Positions 35,209 to 45,442 of a DNA stretch of 64,000 bases are shown here, piece after piece (the stretch's first letter is position 1; the number at the start of each line of letters is the position of its first letter). Both the position numbers and the translations under genes were made by a program. Where the stretch lies: the NCBI GenBank assembly GCA_018401755.1, contig JAGYKJ010000005.1, positions 372,001 through 436,000 of the forward strand, read 5' to 3'. Source of the stretch: Litorivicinus sp. (GTDB lineage: Bacteria; Pseudomonadota; Gammaproteobacteria; Pseudomonadales; Litorivicinaceae). Below the pieces are notes generated by a model, which had not been told where the DNA came from, did no database searches, and saw only the letters and a program-made list of their open reading frames with translations.

Positions 35209-36008
35209 GCACCAAGACTCTGATGCGTGCGCGAAAGCGCTTTGGGCAAAACTTCCTGGTGGACACGCAGGTTGTGGAACAGATTCTATCGGCAGTCAGC
35301 GCCCAACCCAGTGACCATGTGGTCGAGATCGGCCCAGGGCACGGCGCAATCACGACGGGCCTCGCAGCCAGTGGTGCTCGACTCACGCTCATTGAAATCG
35401 ATCGAGATCTGATTGCTGGATTAATCGCTGGCGTGGTCTGCCGAGATCCGGATCGAATCACGCTCATCAATCAAGATGTCTTAACGGTGGATTTTCGGCA
35501 GCTCACCGGACCGCTTCGCATCGTTGGGAATCTTCCATACAACATCTCGACCCCAGTCTTATTCCAGTTGTTAGACGCCACCGATTGGATTCAGGACATC
35601 CATGTGATGCTGCAAAAAGAAGTCGTACAGCGGATCACTGCTGTGGCCGGGGACCCTGCCTACGGACGCCTTGGCGTGATGATTTCGGCGGTGGCCGACA
35701 CCGAGGCTCTGATCGATGTGCCGCCAGAGAGCTTCCAGCCAGCACCCAAAGTTGATTCAGGCGTCGTGAGAATCCGACCCAATGCGGCACGGCGCGCTGC
35801 CATAGTCAATATTGAGCACTTAGGGTGGTTGGTTCGCACAGCCTTTCACCAACGGCGAAAAACGCTACGGAATAATCTCAAAGGATTCGTCAGCGCCGAG
35901 CTATTTGCATCGCTCGGAATCGACCCAGGGGCTCGACCCGAGACGCTTCCCGTGGAATCCTTCATCACACTCTCAAATACTTTGGTGGAGAACCCGAATG
36001 TATCGTGA
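35205..36008 (+). CDS. rsmA: 16S rRNA dimethyladenosine methyltransferase (RsmA/KsgA)
   Basis: A 267-residue SAM enzyme that dimethylates A1518/A1519 of 16S rRNA. KRFGQNFL, EIGPGHGAIT (SAM loop) and the catalytic NLPYNIS are intact. The GTG start overlaps the pdxA stop (GTGA). Confidence 0.96.
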   Translation: MSTKTLMRARKRFGQNFLVDTQVVEQILSAVSAQPSDHVVEIGPGHGAITTGLAASGARLTLIEIDRDLIAGLIAGVVCRDPDRITLINQDVLTVDFRQLTGPLRIVGNLPYNISTPVLFQLLDATDWIQDIHVMLQKEVVQRITAVAGDPAYGRLGVMISAVADTEALIDVPPESFQPAPKVDSGVVRIRPNAARRAAIVNIEHLGWLVRTAFHQRRKTLRNNLKGFVSAELFASLGIDPGARPETLPVESFITLSNTLVENPNVS

Positions 36009-36381
36009 TCCACGCTATCTGATCGAGGTAGATGCCCAATCCGCCTTTATCGATGCGCAGTCAAACCCCAGCGACCGACGCTTTGTGTTTGCCTACACCA
36101 TCACCATCCGCAATACCGGGACGCTGCCAGCACAACTGCTGCATCGCTATTGGAAGATTACCGATGGCGATGGTCATGTGCGTGAGGTGCAGGGTGATGG
36201 CGTGGTTGGCGAGCAACCCATGATCGTCCCAGGAGATGCCTTTACCTACACCTCTGGCGCTGTGCTTGAAACAGAAGTTGGCACGATGGAAGGCCACTTT
36301 GACATGTGTGCCGTGGATGGGGAGACCTTTCAAGCGACCATTCCGATCTTTTCATTACTGCGGCCGAGCGCCTTACACTAA
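35998..36381 (+). CDS. apaG: ApaG
   Basis: A 127-residue FnIII-like beta-sandwich. FAYTITIRN, RYWKITDG and the glycine-rich GVVGEQP and MEGHF motifs fit the family. Its function is unresolved, but it is linked with apaH. The ATG at 35998 overlaps rsmA by 11 bases; an open extension to 35905 is rsmA in another frame. Confidence 0.94.
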   Translation: MYRDPRYLIEVDAQSAFIDAQSNPSDRRFVFAYTITIRNTGTLPAQLLHRYWKITDGDGHVREVQGDGVVGEQPMIVPGDAFTYTSGAVLETEVGTMEGHFDMCAVDGETFQATIPIFSLLRPSALH

Positions 36382-37196
36382 TGGCACACTATGTGGTCGG
36401 TGATGTGCAAGGCTGCTTCTCTGAGCTACAGGCGCTGCTGCAACAGGTTGACTTTCAGCCGAGTCGTGATCGGCTGAGCTTCCTTGGCGACCTGATTGCA
36501 CGGGGTCCGGATTCTTTGGCAGTCATGCGTTGGGTGCTCGCCCACAGCGACTGTTGTGATGCAGTACTTGGCAATCATGATCTGCATTTCTTAGCCATTG
36601 CCGCCGGCTACAAATCGGCGAAACCCAGTGATCGCATCGACGCCTTACTGGCAGACGCGTGCTGTGCTGAGGTGGTGCAATGGTTTCGGGAACAAGCATT
36701 GGTGCGCTTTTGGCCCGATCAAGGTGTGTGCCTCGTCCATGCTGGGATTTGGCCTGGGTTGTCGATCGCCGATCTGGCAGAGGCTGCCCAGTTGGTTCAA
36801 GACCGATTGATGGGGGATGCCTGGGAAGACGCTTTGAAAACCATGTATGGCAACCAGCCAACCCGTTACCACTCGGATGACTCCGCGGTCGATCGTGCGC
36901 GTTTCCTGATTAATGCCTGTACGCGGATGCGATTTTTAACTGCAGACGGTGCTCTCGAGTTCACAGCCAAAGAGCACCCGAACGAGACCACAGAGACACT
37001 GATCCCATGGATGTGCTACCCCGGTGTCGCCCGCACAGCGCGAGTCTTGTTTGGGCATTGGGCGAGCTTACGAGGAGACGCCTTGGCATCAGACTGCGTT
37101 GGTCTAGACACTGGCTGTGTCTGGGGGGGTCCCCTGACCATGCTCCGATTGGAGGATGATCAACGATTCCACGAGCCAAGCCATGGACACCACTAG
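36381..37196 (+). CDS. apaH: Diadenosine tetraphosphatase
   Basis: A 271-residue metallophosphatase that cleaves Ap4A symmetrically and can decap Np4-RNA. GDVQGC, FLGDLIARGPDS, GNHDLHFLA and VHAG are the metal-site motifs. It starts at the apaG stop (TAATG). Confidence 0.95.
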   Translation: MAHYVVGDVQGCFSELQALLQQVDFQPSRDRLSFLGDLIARGPDSLAVMRWVLAHSDCCDAVLGNHDLHFLAIAAGYKSAKPSDRIDALLADACCAEVVQWFREQALVRFWPDQGVCLVHAGIWPGLSIADLAEAAQLVQDRLMGDAWEDALKTMYGNQPTRYHSDDSAVDRARFLINACTRMRFLTADGALEFTAKEHPNETTETLIPWMCYPGVARTARVLFGHWASLRGDALASDCVGLDTGCVWGGPLTMLRLEDDQRFHEPSHGHH

Positions 37197-38322
37197 ACTC
37201 TTCGCACCGTTGGCAGGCGTTGACCTGAGCGATCTCACTGTCTACGTGGTCGGTGGGGCAGTGCGTGATTCGCTGCTCGGTCGCACCCCGAAAGACTGTG
37301 ACTATGTCGCCGTGGGAACCACTGCATCACAATTGCTAACGCGCGGGTTTCAGCAGGTCGGCGCAGACTTCCCCGTATTCCTACACCCGATCAGCCATGC
37401 CGAGGTCGCACTTGCGCGAACCGAGCGAAAAACTGCCAAAGGACATCGCGGTTTTGTCGTTCATGCGGACCCCTCGGTGACGCTCGAGGCGGATCTCAAG
37501 CGCCGAGATTTCACCATCAATGCAATGGCGCTCAGCATCGATGGGCAGCTCATTGATCCCTATGGCGGCCAACAGGATCTCACCACTGGGGTACTGCGTC
37601 ATGTCTCTGATGCGTTTCGTGAGGATCCTCTCCGGGTGTTACGAGGCTGCCGCTTTTTAGCCCAACTGGGTGAACTTGGCTTTCAGTGGGCACCAGAAAC
37701 TCTTGCTGAGTGCAAGTCGATGGGTCGCGAACTCACCAGCCTCTCTAGTGAACGCGTCATTCAAGAAATGATGAAGCTATTGTCGGCGACCCAGCCAGAG
37801 AGAGGAGTTCGCGCTCTGCACGACACCGGCGCATTGGCCGAGCTTCTTCCGGAAATTCAACACCTGCCCACACAATTTCAGATGGAAGGCGCGGAGGATC
37901 GCCTGATTGAGTGGGCACTGGCTCACCACCCAACAACAGCCTGCCTCGACTCTGTGATCCGCCGTTTTCGTCTCCCACAGACCTGGCATCAGCAGCTCTT
38001 GGCAGCGGTGACTCTACAGAGCACCCCGCGCGATGCCGATGCCGACACGCGTCTGACTGTGATGCAACAGCTTGGCTGGTTGCGTGGCAGTCCGCCGGAT
38101 GGTGAGCTTGATGCAACTCTCGGGCGACTTGACGCGTTGGCACACTTTCCAATCACGCTCTCGACCTGGCTCAAACATCGCACCAAAGTCCGTGCCATTC
38201 ACGTGCAGGACCTGGCCTTCGAGGGACTTCAGGGGGCTGCGCTTGGGAACGCACTTAGATCAGCGCGGCTCAGGGTTCTCTCCACTGAAATCTCTGCACC
38301 AGGCACTGCGCCAGGTTTGTAA
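37183..38322 (+). CDS. cca: CCA tRNA nucleotidyltransferase
   Basis: A class II nucleotidyltransferase of about 379 residues that repairs tRNA CCA ends. VGGAVRDSLLG, DCDYVAVG, KRRDFTINAMA and EDPLRVLRG are intact. The C-terminal HD phosphohydrolase motif of the E. coli enzyme is absent. The start is uncertain: ATG 37183, or ATG 37156 which has GGAGG directly abutting it. The 3' end overlaps convergent folB by 94 bases. Confidence 0.92.
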   Translation: MDTTRLFAPLAGVDLSDLTVYVVGGAVRDSLLGRTPKDCDYVAVGTTASQLLTRGFQQVGADFPVFLHPISHAEVALARTERKTAKGHRGFVVHADPSVTLEADLKRRDFTINAMALSIDGQLIDPYGGQQDLTTGVLRHVSDAFREDPLRVLRGCRFLAQLGELGFQWAPETLAECKSMGRELTSLSSERVIQEMMKLLSATQPERGVRALHDTGALAELLPEIQHLPTQFQMEGAEDRLIEWALAHHPTTACLDSVIRRFRLPQTWHQQLLAAVTLQSTPRDADADTRLTVMQQLGWLRGSPPDGELDATLGRLDALAHFPITLSTWLKHRTKVRAIHVQDLAFEGLQGAALGNALRSARLRVLSTEISAPGTAPGL

Positions 38323-38612
38323 AGACGACCGCGGGCTTCGCTCACGCGCGGATCCCAAAAGGCAATCGCGAGTAACTCAGTCAACCGCGTTTCAATGAGA
38401 TGGCAGTGCTCACGTGATGCAACTGCCTGAATATCACGACACAAGCCTGAGTAGTCGAGTGCATTCTCCAAATCATCTGTCTGGGCAGCCTCGGCCAACG
38501 AGATGGTGAGCTCCAAGTCCAAATACAGGGGTTGAGGAAACTCCTTTTCGTGCAAGTAGACCCCGACATAGGACAACAGCGGCAGACGAGAGACATACAT
38601 TCGGTCGGTCAT
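38229..38612 (-). CDS. folB: Dihydroneopterin aldolase
   Basis: A 127-residue enzyme of folate synthesis. [30 protein letters not shown] and the terminal KPGAVPGA are family motifs. The ATG at 38612 overlaps the tsaD stop (ATGA). The C-terminal third lies opposite the end of cca. Confidence 0.92.
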   Translation of the reverse strand: MTDRMYVSRLPLLSYVGVYLHEKEFPQPLYLDLELTISLAEAAQTDDLENALDYSGLCRDIQAVASREHCHLIETRLTELLAIAFWDPRVSEARGRLYKPGAVPGAEISVERTLSRADLSAFPSAAP

Positions 38613-39634
38613 ACAGACTCCAATTCAACGAGTGGCCATCGCGGCCGAATACGGACGACAAGATCAGGATCCTGTTGTCCCGTCACCATCCGCAATGCAG
38701 CCGCATGTGCAATCATCGCACCATTGTCTGTGCAAAAGGCAGGGGAGGGATACGCCACGCGAATCCCATGCTGTTCAAGATCCGACAGTGCTGTGCGCAG
38801 TGCGCGATTCGCACTGACACCACCCGACATGACCAAGCATCGCGCACCCGTGGAGTCCAGCGCTCGCTGACACTTGATCACCAGGGTCTCCACCACAGCC
38901 GCTTGGAAACTCGCCGCTAAATCGGCAACCACCTGATCGGTGAGGCCGTCGGCTGCAACGGCAGTACGCGCTTGTGTCAAGACCTGTGTCTTTAACCCAG
39001 AGAAACTAAAATCCAAGCCAGGGCGATCGGTCATCGGACGCGCAAACTGAAATCGTCTGGGATCCCCCGCCTCCGCCACACGCGCAATCTGCGGTCCACC
39101 CGGGTAGCCAAGTTCGAGTAATTTAGCAGTCTTATCAAAGGCTTCGCCCGCCGCATCATCCAAGGTCGTGCCCAGAAGGCGATACTGACCCACTGCAGTC
39201 ATTTCGATCAGCTGTGTGTGCCCACCAGAGACTAATAGCGCAACCATCGGTAGGGGCAAATCAGGGGTTTCCATGAGGGGTGCCAGTAAATGACCTTCCA
39301 TGTGATGAATCCCAAGCGCTGGAATCCCCAAGGCCGCTGCTAGGGTTTTGGCAAAGGAGGCACCCACCAACAATGCACCCAACAGACCTGGGCCCGTGGT
39401 GTAGCCAATCCCATCTAAATCGCGGGCTGTCATGCCCGCAGCAGCGAGTGTTTGATCGACCAAGGGGCGTACGTAGCGCACATGGTCACGACTGGCGAGC
39501 TCTGGGACCACCCCACCGTAGATCGCGTGAATCTCGATCTGCGAATGCAACCGATGCGCAAGCAAGCCCGCCTCGGTGTCATAGACCGCGATGCCAGTCT
39601 CGTCACAGGACGTCTCGATTCCTAAAATACGCAT
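38609..39634 (-). CDS. tsaD: TsaD, tRNA threonylcarbamoyladenosine transferase subunit
   Basis: A 341-residue ASKHA ATPase-fold protein for t6A37 modification of ANN-decoding tRNAs. [10 protein letters not shown], the metal-binding HHMEGH and SGGHTQL are intact. It is divergent from rpsU, the usual gammaproteobacterial order. Confidence 0.97.
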   Translation of the reverse strand: MRILGIETSCDETGIAVYDTEAGLLAHRLHSQIEIHAIYGGVVPELASRDHVRYVRPLVDQTLAAAGMTARDLDGIGYTTGPGLLGALLVGASFAKTLAAALGIPALGIHHMEGHLLAPLMETPDLPLPMVALLVSGGHTQLIEMTAVGQYRLLGTTLDDAAGEAFDKTAKLLELGYPGGPQIARVAEAGDPRRFQFARPMTDRPGLDFSFSGLKTQVLTQARTAVAADGLTDQVVADLAASFQAAVVETLVIKCQRALDSTGARCLVMSGGVSANRALRTALSDLEQHGIRVAYPSPAFCTDNGAMIAHAAALRMVTGQQDPDLVVRIRPRWPLVELESV

Positions 39635-39720
39635 GCGGTTTCCTTTTTTTCACGACGCTGGTATTCTCTCGCGCCCTGAGTGGGAACTCCAGTTCAACAA
39701 CCTAGGTAGGTGTGCACTAC

Positions 39721-39936
39721 ATGCCCTTTGTAAAGTTAAAAGACAATGAGCCCTTTGACGTCGCGCTACGTCGGTTTAAGCGTGCCTGTGAAAAAGCAGG
39801 TGTTCTGTCTGAAGTCCGTCGTCGCGAGTGTTATGAAAAGCCCACAACACTGCGTAAGCGTGCTGCGGCCGCAGCGGTCAAACGCCATCTGAAGAAGATG
39901 TCGCGCGAAACCAAAAAGTTCGAACGCCTGTTCTAA
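39721..39936 (+). CDS. rpsU: Ribosomal protein bS21
   Basis: A 71-residue basic 30S protein: [20 protein letters not shown], with the conserved EKPTTLRKR segment. An AGGTAGG ribosome site lies about 10 bases upstream of the ATG; an in-frame GTG at 39712 is unlikely. It is the first gene of the macromolecular synthesis operon. Confidence 0.97.
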   Translation: MPFVKLKDNEPFDVALRRFKRACEKAGVLSEVRRRECYEKPTTLRKRAAAAAVKRHLKKMSRETKKFERLF

Positions 39937-39954
39937 GTCATCAGGCCTCGCGCT

Positions 39955-40398
39955 ATGTCACTGAAAGACACGCTGACTGAGGCCATGAAGACGGCCATGC
40001 GGGAGAGAGCCAAGTTTGAACTTGGCGTGATTCGTATGGCGCTGTCGGACATCAAACGCGTCGAAGTGGATGAGCGAATCGTGTTGGATGACACTCGAAT
40101 TCTGCAAATTCTCGATAAAATGACAAAGCAGCGGCGCGACGCGGCAAGCCAATTTACAGCTGGCGCGCGACAAGATTTGGCGGACATTGAGTTGGCCGAA
40201 GTTGAGATCCTCAAACGTTTTCTCCCACAACCGCTCAGTGAAACAGAAATCGACGCGCTGATTCAAAGCGCCATGGCGGAAACCGGGGCTGCCGGTCCGC
40301 AGGACATGGGCAAAGTCATGGCCTATGTGAAGCCTCAGGCCCAAGGTCGGGCCGATATGCAAGTCATCAGCCAGCGGGTGAAAGCAGCACTCGCCTAA
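39955..40398 (+). CDS. yqeY: YqeY/GatB-like domain protein
   Basis: A 147-residue helical protein related to the tail domain of GatB. RMALSDIKRVEVDE, QRRDAASQF and FLPQPLSE fit the family. It probably binds tRNA; its role is unclear. It stands between rpsU and dnaG, as in pseudomonads. Confidence 0.92.
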   Translation: MSLKDTLTEAMKTAMRERAKFELGVIRMALSDIKRVEVDERIVLDDTRILQILDKMTKQRRDAASQFTAGARQDLADIELAEVEILKRFLPQPLSETEIDALIQSAMAETGAAGPQDMGKVMAYVKPQAQGRADMQVISQRVKAALA

Positions 40399-40457
40399 TC
40401 TCCTGCCAAACCGTCCCATTTTCAGTACACTCAGGCTCCGACTGACATGGATACATT

Positions 40458-42386
40458 GTGGCTGGACGCATACCAGATTCGTTTCTTGAAACGCTCACTG
40501 ACCGGGTTAACTTAGCCGAGGTCGTCTCTGCACGCATGCCGCTGAAAAAATCAGGCCGCGAATACACCGGTCGATGCCCATTCCATGACGACTCATCGCC
40601 CTCTTTTTCGGTCAATCCTGACAAGGGCCTCTATCACTGCTTTGGCTGCGGTGCGTCAGGCGGCGCAGTGCGATTTGTGATGGAATTTGATCGCGTCGAT
40701 TTTATCGGTGCAGTAGAACAGCTCGCTAGCCAAGTCGGACTTGAGATCCCTCGCGATGCGGAGGATCCAGATGCGCGACAACGTGCCGCACTGCGCGCAC
40801 TGATCGCGGAGGCCGATACATTATTCCGGGGCGCACTCAAACAGCATCCTGAGCGAGATCCGGCAGTGCACTATTTAAAAAAACGGGGGCTCACCGGTCA
40901 GATCGCACACCATTTTGGTCTTGGCTTCGCGCCGCCAGGCTGGCGTTTTCTCTATGATCAGTTAGCAACCACAGCAGAGGCGCAAAAGGCCTGCTTGGAG
41001 GCCGGCCTCACCACACAAGGCTCTGCCCAACGCGAGTACGATCGATTCCGAAATCGCATCATCTTTCCAATCCGCGATATCCGAGGCCGCACGATTGCCT
41101 TTGGTGGGCGTGTCTTGGATGACAGTAAACCGAAGTACTTAAACAGCCCAGAGACCCTTCTGTTTCATAAAAGCGATACGCTCTACGGGCTGTATGAAGC
41201 GCGCCAGGCCAATCGAGTGCTTGAGCGGGTGCTCGTGGTCGAAGGCTACATGGATGTCGTCGCACTGGCGCAATACGGCATTCCGTTCGCCGTGGCCACA
41301 CTCGGCACGGCTTTGACCAGCGCACACTTGGATCGCCTGAGTCGGCAGACCAATCAGGTCGTTCTGTGTTTCGATGGCGATACCGCAGGCCGGCGTGCCG
41401 CGGAGCGTGCTCTCGATTTGGTGCTGCCCTTTCTGACCGACCAATTTATGGTTCGCTACCTGTTTTTACCCGACGGCGAAGATCCAGACAGTTTGGTGCG
41501 CAAGGAAGGAAAGGATGCATTTCTGACGCGACTCAATGCGGCGACCTCGGCCGGAGATGCCCTCTTGGATCTCCTAGAAGCGCAGCTTGATATGCGTCGC
41601 ATGGACAGTCGTGCACGGCTGTCAGCGTTGGCTCTCCCAAAAATCGCACGGGTCCCGAAAGGGATCTATCACGCGTTATTAATGGATGCACTGTCAGAAC
41701 GGACCGGCGTACGCAGGAGCGATCTCGATGAACGCCTTGAGAGTATTCGCGACAGTCTCCCACCAATCCATGTACAACCTCCGGTGAAGACAGGTCATCT
41801 CGATCAAGAACCCGTCGATACCTCCGCTCTGGCCACGGAGGGCATGCCGCCGGAGACGGACCCGCCGGATCATGAAGACTGGTCACCCGCGCCTTCCGAT
41901 GTGGCGGACTTCATCAGTGCCGACGAGGCAATGCATGCACCACCTGAGCGTACCCCCGTACCTCGATTGGTGATGCCAATCATCGGGCGCCCATTGCCAC
42001 TGGCGAGTAAAGTGCTTTGGATGTTGGTACAACGCCCTGACCTGGCTGTCGATCGGATTGAGATCCCAACACACTCCGAATTACCGAATATTCAGATCGT
42101 TGCCGATCTGTTTCTTTGGACCCAAGCGAACCCCAACGCCTCAACTGCAAAACTGGTGGGCTATTACAGTGGAACTGAGACAGGGCGCCTGTTGTCGGCG
42201 TTATTGAAAACCGAACCGTTAGTGGCAGATCAAGATTTAACGCGAGAATATCAAGACGCACTATTGAATCTCAAAAAACAACTCGTCACCGAGAGCTTGA
42301 AACAGCTCGCCCGAGACGCCACTTCACAGTCCATGTCGGCGCGTGATCTTCACCAAGCCCTCACTGCCCATCGCGACAAGAAGTGA
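40458..42386 (+). CDS. dnaG: DNA primase
   Basis: A 642-residue primase for replication forks. The CHC2 zinc finger (CPFHDD, YHCFGCGASG) is followed by the TOPRIM domain (VEGYMDVVAL, DGDTAGRRAA) and a C-terminal DnaB-binding region after a charged linker. The start is GTG at 40458. Confidence 0.96.
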   Translation: MAGRIPDSFLETLTDRVNLAEVVSARMPLKKSGREYTGRCPFHDDSSPSFSVNPDKGLYHCFGCGASGGAVRFVMEFDRVDFIGAVEQLASQVGLEIPRDAEDPDARQRAALRALIAEADTLFRGALKQHPERDPAVHYLKKRGLTGQIAHHFGLGFAPPGWRFLYDQLATTAEAQKACLEAGLTTQGSAQREYDRFRNRIIFPIRDIRGRTIAFGGRVLDDSKPKYLNSPETLLFHKSDTLYGLYEARQANRVLERVLVVEGYMDVVALAQYGIPFAVATLGTALTSAHLDRLSRQTNQVVLCFDGDTAGRRAAERALDLVLPFLTDQFMVRYLFLPDGEDPDSLVRKEGKDAFLTRLNAATSAGDALLDLLEAQLDMRRMDSRARLSALALPKIARVPKGIYHALLMDALSERTGVRRSDLDERLESIRDSLPPIHVQPPVKTGHLDQEPVDTSALATEGMPPETDPPDHEDWSPAPSDVADFISADEAMHAPPERTPVPRLVMPIIGRPLPLASKVLWMLVQRPDLAVDRIEIPTHSELPNIQIVADLFLWTQANPNASTAKLVGYYSGTETGRLLSALLKTEPLVADQDLTREYQDALLNLKKQLVTESLKQLARDATSQSMSARDLHQALTAHRDKK

Positions 42387-42407
42387 TGAAAATTGAGCTC
42401 GGCTGTG

Positions 42408-42413
42408 TATAAT
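42408..42413 (+). promoter_or_regulatory. Putative -10 element upstream of rpoD
   Basis: A perfect TATAAT lies 39 bases before the rpoD ATG, just after the dnaG stop. No good -35 is found at 16-18 bases, so it may be a weak or activator-dependent internal promoter, as known for this operon in E. coli. Confidence 0.35.
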
Positions 42414-42451
42414 ACGCGGCCGTTTTCATAACACCACCTGCAGGGTCATCC

Positions 42452-44326
42452 ATGACAGATGCATCGTCAGATCAAGAACTTAGCCAGACTGAGACCCGTC
42501 AGTCCCGATTAAAGGAGTTAATCGCCAAAGGCAAGGAACAGGGATACCTGACCTATGCAGAGGTGAACGATCACCTGCCCGAAGAGATTGCCGATCCGGA
42601 TCAAGTCGAAGACATCATTCGAATGATCGGCGATATGGGCATTGCCGTTGGGGAAGAAGCCCCTGACGAAGATCAGCTACTCCTCGGTGATAACACCACC
42701 TCAACCGATGATGCAGCCGCAGAAGAAGCCGCAGCGGCACTTGCCTCTGTCGAGAACGACGTCGGGCGCACCACGGACCCTGTGCGCATGTACATGCGCG
42801 AAATGGGGACTGTCGAGCTACTCACTCGGGAAGGTGAGATTGTCATCGCCAAACGTATCGAAGAAGGGATTCGTGAGGTGATGATGGCGATGGCCTACTA
42901 TCCTGGCATCGTCGAATCCGTGGTCACCACCTATCAGCGCATTCAGGACGAAGATGGTCGCCTATCGGATTTATTGGCGGGCTTTCTAGATCCTGATCCC
43001 GCGGACTTGCCGGTCGATCCAAACATTGAAACCGAAGATGTCAGCGATGCCGATTTTGATGACTCAACCACAGATGACGCGGACGATGACGATTCAACGG
43101 AAACCGAAGAAGGCGATACCGGTCCAGATCCTGAAGAGGTTCGTGCACGGTTTGAAGAGCTCGCGAAGCGATTAGATGCGGCCAAGGTACTGTCTGCAAA
43201 GAAGGGACGCGATCATGCCGAGGTCCAGGCAGCCTATGCCTCTGTCGGTGACATGTTCTCCTCGTTGAAATTAACGCCGCGTTTATTCGATGAGCTGTGC
43301 GTGAATTTCCGTCGTGTCTTGGACGCGATCAGAGATCACGAGCGAGAAATCCTCAAGCTGGTGACCAAACGTGGCAAGCTCGATCGGAAAATCTTTATCA
43401 AAGAGTGGCATGGTAATGAAACCAACTTTGAGTGGTTACCCGCGCTCGCCAAGAAGAAAAAGAATGAGCATGTGGATGGTGTGGTTCCTGAAGTGCAGCG
43501 CTGCCAAGCCCGATTGCTGTCAATTGCCGAAGGTGTGGGAATCTCCATTTCCGAACTGCGCGAAATCAATCGTCGGCTGTCAATGGGCGAAGCAAAGGCA
43601 CGCCGTGCTAAGAAAGACATGGTGGAAGCCAACTTACGTTTGGTGATTTCGATTGCGAAGAAGTACACCAACCGCGGACTGCAGTTCCTGGATCTGATTC
43701 AGGAAGGAAATATTGGCTTAATGAAAGCCGTGGATAAGTTTGAGTATCGGCGTGGTTATAAGTTCTCGACCTATGCAACCTGGTGGATTCGGCAGGCCAT
43801 TACGCGCTCGATTGCAGATCAAGCACGCACCATCCGGATTCCGGTTCATATGATCGAAACCATCAATAAGCTCAACCGGATCAGCCGGCAGATGCTCCAG
43901 GAGATGGGACGTGAGCCGACACCTGAAGAACTTGGTGAGCGCATGGACATGCCTGAAGACAAGGTTCGGAAGGTTCTGAAGATCGCCAAAGAGCCGATTT
44001 CGATGGAGACCCCGATTGGAGACGATGAAGACTCCTCACTCGGTGACTTTATTGAAGACAGCACGATTGCGTCACCGGTCGACTCGGCAACCGTGGAAGG
44101 GCTCACCGAGTCCACCCGGCAGGTGTTGGCATCGCTGACAGCACGGGAAGCCAAAGTGCTGCGGATGCGATTTGGGATCGACATGAATACCGATCACACC
44201 TTGGAAGAGGTGGGTAAGCAATTTGACGTGACCCGCGAGCGTATTCGGCAAATTGAGGCCAAGGCATTGCGGAAACTGCGGCATCCTAGCCGCTCAGACC
44301 ACCTACGCAGCTTCCTGGACGACTAA
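42452..44326 (+). CDS. rpoD: RNA polymerase sigma-70 factor
   Basis: The 624-residue housekeeping sigma factor. Region 1.1 is at the N-terminus, then 1.2 ([13 protein letters not shown]), a large acidic non-conserved insert (about residues 180-225, rich in Asp), 2.1-2.4 ([13 protein letters not shown]), 3.0 and 4.2 ([18 protein letters not shown]). It closes the rpsU-yqeY-dnaG-rpoD operon. Confidence 0.97.
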   Translation: MTDASSDQELSQTETRQSRLKELIAKGKEQGYLTYAEVNDHLPEEIADPDQVEDIIRMIGDMGIAVGEEAPDEDQLLLGDNTTSTDDAAAEEAAAALASVENDVGRTTDPVRMYMREMGTVELLTREGEIVIAKRIEEGIREVMMAMAYYPGIVESVVTTYQRIQDEDGRLSDLLAGFLDPDPADLPVDPNIETEDVSDADFDDSTTDDADDDDSTETEEGDTGPDPEEVRARFEELAKRLDAAKVLSAKKGRDHAEVQAAYASVGDMFSSLKLTPRLFDELCVNFRRVLDAIRDHEREILKLVTKRGKLDRKIFIKEWHGNETNFEWLPALAKKKKNEHVDGVVPEVQRCQARLLSIAEGVGISISELREINRRLSMGEAKARRAKKDMVEANLRLVISIAKKYTNRGLQFLDLIQEGNIGLMKAVDKFEYRRGYKFSTYATWWIRQAITRSIADQARTIRIPVHMIETINKLNRISRQMLQEMGREPTPEELGERMDMPEDKVRKVLKIAKEPISMETPIGDDEDSSLGDFIEDSTIASPVDSATVEGLTESTRQVLASLTAREAKVLRMRFGIDMNTDHTLEEVGKQFDVTRERIRQIEAKALRKLRHPSRSDHLRSFLDD

Positions 44327-44332
44327 GGCGCC

Positions 44333-45220
44333 ATGGAGCCACTGACAACACCCCACAAAACCCCGGCTTCCGGGGTTTTGATTTTGGGACTGACCGATGT
44401 GGCCTCGGCAGTGGCCCATCAGCTGGTCCGTGATGGGTGGATGGTCATGATGAGCCAACCAAAAGCACCGACCGCGCATCGTCGCGGCATGGCCTATACC
44501 GATGCGTACTGGGACGATCACGCTGTCCTCGACGGTATCGCGTGTGTCCGTCTTGCCGCATTGGAAGACTGGTCGAATAACTGGCACTCGCAGCCCTTAG
44601 TGCTGATGACAGAGACTCCACCGCTTCCAGATCCTCGACTGCCAATCTTGATCGACGCCCGCATGCAGAAGCGGACAATTCCGCCCGATCAACGTTCATC
44701 CGCGGCCCTACTCATTGGATTGGGACCTGGGTTTCAGGTGGGCCAAAATTGTCACTTGGCCATTGAGACCTGCTGGGGCAACACCTTGGGTGCTCTAATC
44801 ACAACAGGATCCACCCAAGCGCTCAGTGGTGAACCCCGTCCGATCGAGGGATACGGCCGAGAACGCATCCTCTATGCGCCTGAGAACGGGCTTTGGGAAT
44901 CGACCTACCAGATTGGTGACCCAGTCACGGCAGGCGATGTCGTGGGCCATGTCGGTCAACAGTCTCTGAAGGCGCCACTGACCGGCGTATTGCGTGGCTT
45001 GACGCGACCCGGGTTGACTGTGAAGGAAGGCACCAAGCTGGTCGAAGTCGATCCACGGGGTGAGCAGTCGCTGGTCTTCGGCATCGGCGAACGTCCACGC
45101 CGGATCGCCGCAGGCATATCTACAGCATTAGAGGGTTGGCACCAAACGCACGAAAACCCCGACATCACTCTGGAAAATGCCAGCCCAGATGGCGCACTTA
45201 CTGCGCTTTTAAATCCATAA
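44333..45220 (+). CDS. YqeB/EF2563-like protein of the selenium-dependent molybdenum hydroxylase system
   Basis: A protein of up to 295 residues. VLILGLTDVASAVAHQL (N-terminal Rossmann-like loop), PTAHRRGMAY, LIDARMQKR, LIGLGPGF and the lipoyl-like C-terminus (VVGHVGQQSLKAPLTGVLRGL) fit the YqeB family. No molybdenum hydroxylase gene is nearby. The start is uncertain: the first 15 codons from ATG 44333 overlie the rpoD terminator and are not family-like, so an alternative such as TTG 44378 is possible. Function is inferred from similarity only. Confidence 0.65.
   Translation: MEPLTTPHKTPASGVLILGLTDVASAVAHQLVRDGWMVMMSQPKAPTAHRRGMAYTDAYWDDHAVLDGIACVRLAALEDWSNNWHSQPLVLMTETPPLPDPRLPILIDARMQKRTIPPDQRSSAALLIGLGPGFQVGQNCHLAIETCWGNTLGALITTGSTQALSGEPRPIEGYGRERILYAPENGLWESTYQIGDPVTAGDVVGHVGQQSLKAPLTGVLRGLTRPGLTVKEGTKLVEVDPRGEQSLVFGIGERPRRIAAGISTALEGWHQTHENPDITLENASPDGALTALLNP
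44357..44379 (+). terminator. Intrinsic terminator of the rpoD operon, inside the next reading frame
   Basis: AAAACCCCGG and CCGGGGTTTT form a perfect 10-bp stem with a CTT loop, followed by gatttt. It lies 30 bases after the rpoD stop and inside the first codons of the downstream frame (ATG 44333). Confidence 0.85.
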
Positions 45221-45308
45221 GGAATTCTCATATTATGATTTAATTCATTGACTTAAATGATCTCAGCAGAGAGTCACCAAAAAATTTATTTGCAAGCGCA
45301 AAAAAACA

Positions 45309-45336
45309 CTTGCATGTCACACAAAACGCCCGATAA
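45309..45336 (+). promoter_or_regulatory. Putative promoter of the ornithine decarboxylase gene
   Basis: TTGCAT (45309-45314), a 16-bp spacer and GATAAT (45331-45336) lie in an AT-rich 222-base gap. The resulting leader would be about 100 bases. No other gene is seen in 45221-45442. Confidence 0.55.
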
Positions 45337-45442
45337 TCCGCGCACCAAAGTAGAACAGAGACAATTTTATGCGTTTGTGACCCGGCGTCTCGACTCAGTC
45401 GTGACGTGCCTGAGCAACTCATGACCAGAGACGGAGACGATC

